Source: Clonostachys chloroleuca (lineage: Eukaryota > Ascomycota > Sordariomycetes > Hypocreales > Bionectriaceae). Taken from it: DNA of 64,000 nucleotides. The stretch lies in NCBI GenBank assembly GCA_037952775.1, contig JBANAY010000004.1, positions 9,176,001 through 9,240,000 of the forward strand, given 5' to 3'. Under the pieces are notes generated by a model. It was not told the origin of the DNA. It saw only the letters and a program-made list of their open reading frames with translations, and did no database searches. Of the stretch, positions 56,604 to 64,000 are shown one piece after another. Made by a program: the position numbers and the translations under genes. Within the stretch, counting starts at the first letter, position 1; each line of letters begins with the position of its first letter.

Positions 56604-59600
56604 ATAGGGAGTAGAGACCTGATGCAGCAATCAATGGGTTATCGTCTGGCAGGTTTTCGAGGGAGTTCATGCCAACACAGACAGAACAGCCATCGGGGAC
56701 AGACTGCTCACAGGACTCCAGAGTAGGATGATGACTGAGTTATAAAGAGGTCGATCGACAGGCACTAAAGGAGTCTGCTATTGAGTTGGAAGGTAGATAT
56801 TTCCAAAGCCAGTATTGTGTTTGATTTATTCAATGGTGCATACTTGCTTCACGTGAGGGATTGACTGAGGGTTTAGGATCCACTGAAGAGTGTCACAACG
56901 AACTTTGCAAAGCATTTTGATCATGATTTGAATGCCAGGGCAACTTTTCCTGGAACAAGATTGATGAAGATTCGGGAAAATACGGCGAAGTACACTAGGT
57001 GGAATACTCGGGGAGAGAAATCTGATTTGGAACTGAGAGATCCCGAAGCTGCAGCGCAGCGTCTCTTATGGATTTTTTGCAAGTTGATTCTCACTTCAAA
57101 AATGCCGTTGGTCCTTCCATTGCGGGATCAGCTGGCGTGATCTTTCTTGGCTCCCCACTTGGGTCTGCACTTGGTGATCGCAAGGTCAGCTACTCTCCCA
57201 ATTGGTATCCAATCCCCATACCGTATCTACGGGGAGTTGGCTATCTCTCTTTGTGATAGCTACCTTAGGCCAGAGCTATAGGTAGCTACTACTGCCTGTC
57301 AAGATAAGAGATAAGGTAGCTGAAGGCAGGAGGTAGGCAGGTAAGTAACCATGCGTGGCTGCGTTGTATGTAAGGTCTCCTGACAAATGTGCCTTCTGTC
57401 GAAACTACTCCAAGCAGTATTCCTTCTCTCACGTGCCCAAGGTACCTTGGGTAATGTAACACCGACCAACCAACAACCTACCTACTTGGAACAAGCCGTC
57501 TTGATTCGAACCATCGACACGCGCAAATCCTCCACTCGACTTGACACCGAACCCCTTACTGAGTGCATCTCCCGCCGCATTGACTATGTCGACACTAAAA
57601 CACTACATTGAGAAGCCCAACCCAAAGCCCTGCCAGTTCAGGGGTGTGCTACCAGCGTCTAGCCTCACCAGGGTATGTCTGTTCGGGATGCCCGAGCGGA
57701 GCTGTTGGTACATAACCATTATTTTGCACATGATGCCTACAAAACCCGGCAGGGGTGAAGAACCAACAATGACTCTAGGAATCTCTGAAGAAGCATGTTA
57801 TGGCTCGCACTACCGGCTCCTGGAGGTAACATTATTCCAGAGTGGCAGTCCTTGCGTTCCTTGCTAGGGGCGACTAATCCTTGTGGCACGGCAAAAGCTT
57901 ATAAACGACGGGCGTTACGGGTTGCGGAGAAGCTAAGAGCCGGGGAATGCCCCCGTGATGCTATTTAAGAACGACAAGGCTAGGTTTAGGTGAGTAACAA
58001 CTCCACCGATTCAAAGATCTTGGCTCTGCTGACGATTAGGTCCTTCTTTCTCCTCCTTCCACCATTAAACCGACCATGATCAACAAAGTTAGCATGAGTG
58101 CTCTTTAAGATGTGGGCCTCGGATGTAGTAGGTCTTCCCAACGCGACCGACCGGGGTGTGTACGCCTTCAAAGCAACGGTCTTCTATTTGCACTTCGGAA
58201 ACAGAGCATTCTCTTGCGAAAGTCCCTACCACTCCTCGAGGCCACGAATTTTATGCGAGAGGTCCCGCCGGCGGGCAGTCAATTCGGTCCGAAATTATCC
58301 ATCTGTAGGGCTCTACTGAGAAGAGTATCTACAACATGCGCGGAGGTGTTTTATGTTTACAGCCATTCCGCTATTCATGGCCTACAGACAGCGTAGTATA
58401 CCGCCAACTTTTGTACACCCCATGCATGAGCTGTGTAACTGCGCGCGTGCATCTCAAGCTTCCTGGTGACGTTTGCTTGGCGCTAAACAAAGGGCCACAC
58501 GCAGGCTGACTAGCACCTGCGTCAAGAGCATGTTACCGAAGAAGGTAAACTATTCGATCTTTCAAAGTCTTTTGTGGAGACAAACACTGAATGAGTTTAC
58601 AGTCGGAGCCCCCGATTGGTGCGTTCACTGCAGAAACCCCTATATCCTGCAGGCCCTTCAACTTCGCCCGATCTCCCAGGAACCCCTGTCCATCGCATAC
58701 GTCAACGCCCCCCGATTATCGGCACTTTGTCGAAAGGACGGCAGCCGACACTACCACAAAGTCCTTCGAGGCTGGTCAAGAGCGAACATTCCGATGAGCA
58801 TTCTGGCGCGTCAGGGTGCGCTGGACGCGTGTCACCGAGTCGATGCTCAGCGGTTTATCTGGAAAGAAGCACACCGCCTCTCAAGTTTGCCTGCGAGGCG
58901 CTGTTATAGGACACGGCCTGCTTCAATTGGACTAGTGGGAGACTTTCTAAGCCTTGCCCAATCTGCAAGTATGCCATTATGACAGTATGTCTCGTATAAA
59001 CTCTGGAGACTACGATAGAGTTGTTGGCAGATCGTTGGGCTTTCTTGAGCGGCACATCGCCTCGCGCGATATCAACCCCCCACTTGCGAGGGGCTCGATG
59101 CAAGGGCCTCTACCATACCCACCCAAATCCTTCTTTGAGGACGTAGTATTTTTCCAAAAGCCTTCAAGAAGTTGATGAAGAAACAAAGAACTTGCGTTTC
59201 AGCTTCGCGTCTATGTTTCCACAACTTCGGTGTGTCCTTGGCCGCAGGATGACGCCAAGCCTCCTGTCAAATAGCCGAGTTGTTTGGCGATTTCGCCATG
59301 AGAGCATCAAGATGAAACAGACATGCACTCTAAATCGTATGGCCTATATCAGGAGTCTATATTTGATTGTGCCACAAAGCGAAGGCATTTGGCCCAAAGT
59401 TAGAAACAGAGTTGTACGCGTTGGCTAGTGATACAAAGGCTAGAACAACCTAGCCTTACATCTTGGTATCATAACAAACAAGAAATAGATGCAATAACAC
59501 CTCAGCCTCACTTTTCGACTACAATGGCTCAACAAACATAAGCAGGTGAGGGGTGTAGTCCACGTGGAATGGGATTACCATTCTCCACCCTCAACAAAAC

Positions 59601-60281
59601 AGGAGGTGGGAGATGACGGTGTAGGAGGTCGTTCTCATTCGTCAATGGGACGAATGGTCCTGTCAAATTCATGCGGTTCGCACTCGGAAGGAGGGATCAT
59701 CCGAGCCTAGTATCCAAGTCGCCTACGGCCTTTATGTGAGATTCGCTAGGAAGCTGGGTGTACCAGATGTGTTGAGGCTGAGCTGTCAACCAGTCATGGG
59801 ATTAATAGTCAGTCGCCTTGCAGGTACGCGGCTGTCTCCAACTACCAATTCAGCTTCCAGGCCTTGATAATTCCTGAATAAGTAGAATCCACCGACGCAT
59901 ACACATACTTACCATAATACTCAACCGGAAAATCTCGCGGGCATCCCTGGGGGGCGGAATAGTGACTTTACCTTGACGTTTCACAGGTCTATTCGTGCCT
60001 ACCCTCCCCTGAGGATCGAGCCTCGGGCGGCCGTGGATGCATCTCAATTGTGTATTTTCGGATCGGAGTTAGGCCTTTCAACGGCAAATCCCCTTATCGA
60101 GCTTCCTTTCTTGTCGTCATGTTGACCCTGGTGGCCACTGGCGAGGTTGTATATAAATCCAAGGAGCTCCCGCTCGACGAGATGGCTTTATGACCGTGCT
60201 ATCCATCTATCTACCATCCCTATCCATCTCTCTATCATCTACCTTGACTACCATCTATTGCAATATTTGCGCTAGAGAAAA
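56604..60281. other. 3.7-kb region without a firm gene
   Basis: Mostly unassigned. One candidate: ATG 57587 opens MSTLKHYIEKPNPKPCQFRG after a typical leader. After AGGG at about 57671-57674 a neighbouring frame continues as MSVRDARAELLVHNHYFAHDAYKT, which looks coding. It may be a small or broken gene with one missing G. 57318-57360 resembles 55272-55300 (GGCAGGT...AACNATGCGTGGCTGC). Elsewhere nothing is supported. Confidence 0.35.
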
Positions 60282-61544
60282 ATGTCTACTGCTGTGGTCG
60301 CAGTTGATGTGGGTGAGTTGCCATCTCGACGCGGACATGCATTGGGTTCCTGTGCCCTTGGGCTGTGGGCGCCTTGGTCAACGCCAGCCAACGTCAGCGG
60401 CAAGCAAGACAACATGACGCAGGATTTTGTTGCCTCTCCTCCCTCTCCATCCACCTGCATATCCTCTGCAGCTGGCCGCTACAGTGGTGGTGAGTCCTTC
60501 CACCATCTCATACCCCAGCGTCATATTTGTCTCCCACAGCGAGCGCATAGGGAATCCCACTGATCCGAGATGCTGAGACAATTTTCGTTAGCAGTTGATT
60601 TAAATCCCCCCATCCCTAACCGTTGCTCTACATTTGGAATCTCAGGAATCCATCGCCTGGCAGTTGACCTCAAACTGTCCACCACCCGCCTCCTCTTCAG
60701 CCTCTGCTCCCCAGCCACAAACTGGCCCAGCTTGATAGTGGCAGCCGGTCATCACGTTGTGCCCAACGGTAGTGCCTCGTTCTCCACCTCTAGTGGCAGT
60801 CCTAGACACCACACGCATAGAGAAGGCATCCAGGCGAACCATCGAGGTGATGGAGGGGGTCAGCACGAAGAGTGGCGAGGACATGGGGGAGGAGAAGGGC
60901 CATCACGACGAACCCAAACCGACCCTAGCGAAACTTCCGAGTACTGGGCTTGCCCATTCTACAAGTTCGATCCCATACGGCACTGGCGCTGCTATCGGAA
61001 ATACAACCTCAAGCGGCTGGCCGACGTCAAATCTCACGTCATGCGAGTCCATCTCATCAGCGAACTCTACTGTCCCAATTGCTTCCGAGAATTCGAAGAT
61101 ACGCAGGAGTGGCGCCAGCATTGCAGCCACCCGGTCTTTGCGTGTCCTCAGGCCCAGGGGCCAGAAGCCCTTTTTCCGGAGGATTTTGATGCCCTCGGCG
61201 ATGTGTTGGTCACCGCGCAGGGGTTAAGCGAGGCGGACAAATGGTACCTGATGTTCGACCACATCTTCCCCGCTGCCGACTGGCGCCGTCCAGCTTCTCC
61301 CTTTGTCAGCTTATCCTTCGACGAGCCACTCGGGATTATGCGCGCGTATGCATCCAGACAGGAGCAGCTGCACCGGAGCATTCTATCAGTACTCCAGCGT
61401 CATCAGGTTCCCCTTGGGGGAATAACCGGGCCGAATGCGCTGCAGGTTGATCTCGTGAATGCAGTGCTCCCTATGTCAGCAGTGGCCATGGCGACAACTC
61501 CGCCGTACCAGCGAGCTGTTCATCCATCTCGGCTTGGTAGTTGA
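60282..61544 (+). CDS. Fungal C2H2-type zinc finger protein
   Basis: Exons 60282-60489 and 60595-61544 with a 105-bp intron (GTGAGT...TTAGCAG) that keeps frame; 385 residues. The core, WACPFYKFDPIRHWRCYRKYN...DVKSHVMRVHLISELYCPNCFREFEDTQEWRQHCSHPVFACP, holds Cys/His sets. It matches the fungal family whose C2H2-like fingers begin ACPFYKxDP. The N-terminal third is low-complexity, Ser/Pro/His-rich. Probably nuclear and nucleic-acid binding, though many members are uncharacterised. The exact first exon is uncertain because the N-terminus is not conserved. Confidence 0.75.
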
Positions 61545-62263
61545 CATCTTGGTAACTCTTGGGATGAAGGGGCTGTAGAGACAGGGCGAACAGGACCTCC
61601 CCCAATTTATCCCAACAATGTTTGCACGACCGGTACGCCGTGTCAGTTACAGCTTTAAAGCAATTATTGTTCTAGATATCGCTTCCTAAGTCTGAATTAT
61701 GTTGTTTATCTGCTATTTCTATGTTCTAGCTTTCACAGTTTAGCAAACGTATATAGTTTGATTTCCTATCATTGTCTTTGCAAGCACTATTGTCAAACTT
61801 CGACTTATCTCTAAATAAGTCATAATTTGGTCTAAACACAGAACAATGCTCTCCCTGCTACATGCTTTATAGGCTTACACCGGAGAGAGTTTTGATAGAA
61901 AGTTAAAACAAAAGAAGAAGTCAGACCCAATAACTCAACACAATGAATACGAAAGGTTAATAAAAAAAAGCTTCGCTAGCCTAAGGCTACAGTCATACGG
62001 CAGAAAATTCTATAAACCTTCATGTCGATGGCTCGCTTGCCGTCGGGACGAGCTGCTCGTCGAATGACTACTAAAGCTGCCCTCTTCACCTGGCTTCCTT
62101 CGTTTGTCTTACACCAAGCGCGAATCTTTTCAGCAACCAACCCAGTGAGTACCAGTAGCCCCTTAGCCAGAGCACTGACACTGACACCCCCGCAGCCTTC
62201 GACATATCATGCCAAATAACGAGATCTCAGTACCTTCTCTGGAAGGCGAGAAGATCATCTGGC
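61545..62263. other. Non-coding stretch with dispersed repeat
   Basis: 61880-61958 is a copy of the dispersed repeat (GAGAGAGTT...ACTCAACACAATGAATACGAAAGG). 61977-62050 matches 54397-54470. No gene supported. Confidence 0.45.
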
Positions 62264-62460
62264 CTAGCATAATAAAGCCCAAGATAAGTACGAGTAAGCC
62301 CAAGTATATAGGTCGGGCAAAGGTGATTTAAATCCAGCAGCGTGATAATACTGATCAGGCTGATCCCCCCCAGTCTTATTAAGCTGCTGGATTAGAATTG
62401 CCTTTGCCCGACCTATGTGCTTAGGGTTACTCGTACTAATCTTGGGCTTTATTATACTAG
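62264..62460. mobile_element. Foldback MITE, 197 bp
   Basis: Nearly symmetric throughout: CTAGCATAATAAAGCCCAAG at the left and CTTGGGCTTTATTATACTAG at the right, with arms of about 80 bases that continue through AGTACGAGTAA, TAGGTCGGGCAAAGG and ATCCAGCAGC to a short centre near 62360. No coding capacity. CTAG borders both ends and may be target duplication or part of the terminal repeat. Confidence 0.8.
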
Positions 62461-64000
62461 ACCAGGTGATCCTCTAGTATTTCCAGCTCGACACTTGAAT
62501 CCTCCCCAATATTCCTCCCCAATATTCCCCTGTGGGATGCCTTGAGAGAAAAGACGAACACTCGACGCCGACCAGCTTCTGCACGACTGAGGATGCGTCG
62601 ATCCTTTGACCCTTCGATATCGGCTCTTCCTATCATGACAAAGTAGAATTCGGTAAACGTTGAATTGTTCACCCACTTAGTACATTGAACGATTTATTCA
62701 TTCAGTGTCGTGTAATACTGTTGCAGGAGAATCCGGTGACATTGTCGTCATGTCATCATCAACCAGATTGGTCGCAGATCGTGTTGATTCAAAGTTTCTC
62801 TTCATTTCTGCTCTGATAGATAATGGCAGCAGCGCCTCTAAGTCAGAATCCATGCCAGAAAACGGGAATACCACCCGCAAGTACGGAATTTCATGGCTGG
62901 TGGCTGGATAATGAAGGACGAGAGATTCTGGCAGTGAGATTGTTTGTTTGGCCAGGTGGCCAACATGAGCTGAGGTGGAAAAGCCGGTGCTGTGCCCAGG
63001 TACCTCCCTTATAGCCCTCCCTAGTTGCAGCCAGATTCTTTTCTTCTCCCCTGCTTCGAGCCGACTTTTCTTCGCTGTTGACACTTTTTGCGATTTAGCG
63101 TAGGGGGCTGGTTTCGGGATGATCGCCCGGTGTAACAAAAGGGGAGGGACTTGGTTATGGTTGCTTCCTTTCCTCTGTGTCTGTTCGCGCCACAGGAGGC
63201 GGCCGAAATGTCGCCGCAGAGGGCGTTGGCAAGCTCTCTAGTTGACAATCGGGTGAGGTATGCGAGATATACACGGTGGAACATTTGGAGCGATATTATT
63301 CGAATCGTTCTATTGATAGAATTGATTAGACTTGAATGATTCCCAAGGGTTTAAGTGATTTAGGGTATCTAGCCCATTTAATGAAGGATTCGCCTAGGAC
63401 AGTTGCCTCAAAGTGTCTATGCAGAACCGTACTGGTTGATGTGCCACCGATGTACCCTACTTGCCCAAGCTCTCTTGGGTTCCAGCAGAAGCGTGTCTAG
63501 GAAAAGGCATTACCAAAAGCACTAGTAAAGGGAAACAACAAGGTGACGCGCAGGCTGACGTAGCATACCTCATGGAACTTGCCGATCATCATGAAAATCA
63601 CGAGCCTTACCTGTTGCAACAATGGATAGGGTTGCAACTGGTGAATAAGGGCGAAGAAAACGAGGTCCATTTTACCGCTTCTTTCGTTGCCCTTATTCTC
63701 AGAACCATTGGAGGAGGTTACTATAATCAAAAAATAGGCTTTGGTTCTGTCCCTGGGAGTGATTATCTCAGGTGTTGATCCAGTATTGGAGCCGCAGGTG
63801 AATTAAGCCCTTGTCGGTCGATGGGATGGCTTTCCGACTTGGGCTCGAGCGCGTGGGGAAAGACTGGCTGAAAGCATAGGGCAAGGAAGCGATGCCGTAT
63901 GGCTCGTACTTGTCGTATTGAGGCTTTTAGACCTCGGGGTTCGTGATCCGTTGATTGTGTGTCTTCATGTCGGGATGCGAGCCAGGGGCAGTTCGCTATA
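62461..64000. other. Right end, no gene supported
   Basis: A duplication CCTCCCCAATATTC lies at about 62502-62527. No frame on either strand shows a recognisable family. A gene could be cut by the window edge, but nothing shows it. Confidence 0.35.

Overview
This window looks like nuclear DNA of a filamentous ascomycete. Its genes are spaced, on both strands and not in operons. Many are interrupted by short introns (about 47-105 bp, with GTAAGT-like donors and CTAAC-like branch sites). The protein families are typical of fungal accessory regions: Zn2Cys6 regulators, a HET-domain protein, a CHAT/TPR protein, FAD monooxygenases, an MFS monocarboxylate-type transporter, GH43 and GH25 secreted hydrolases, and MITE-like repeats. 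I saw no rRNA, tRNA or CRISPR array.

Layout. 0.5-3.3 kb: TPR-CHAT gene with a stop and a frameshift. 3.6-4.6 kb: a fragment of a gene present in full at 12.2 kb, then MITEs. 5.1-11.7 kb: Zn2Cys6 regulator, a broken salicylate-hydroxylase-like monooxygenase and a divergent MFS transporter. 12.2-18.4 kb: unrecognised genes and fragments. 18.4-27.7 kb: gene-poor, repeat-rich stretch holding two inverted copies of one decayed unit. 27.7-35.7 kb: FAD monooxygenase, GH43, aromatic-acid-decarboxylase-like amidohydrolase, SDR and a fungal regulator. 36.7-39.3 kb: GH25 muramidase and a Zn2Cys6 protein. 39.3-42.9 kb: repeats. 42.9-52.2 kb: sulfotransferase-like protein, truncated M20 hydrolase, NAD-dependent epimerase-like protein, amidase remnant and HET protein. 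52.2-64 kb: repeat fragments, an ankyrin protein, a C2H2-type protein and a foldback MITE.

Two themes stand out. First, aromatic acid metabolism is suggested twice: monooxygenase + transporter + regulator at 5-12 kb, and monooxygenase + amidohydrolase/decarboxylase + SDR + regulator at 28-36 kb. Second, the reading frame of many otherwise well-conserved genes is broken by exactly one missing base, usually in a G or C run. Adding one base restores a full-length family-like protein in the CHAT, monooxygenase, sulfotransferase, epimerase and HET genes. This points to base-calling error in the assembly as much as to real decay. I did not find a clearly new biological system. The most unusual items are the inverted duplicated unit, the MITE that appears to supply a splice acceptor, and the repeat families.
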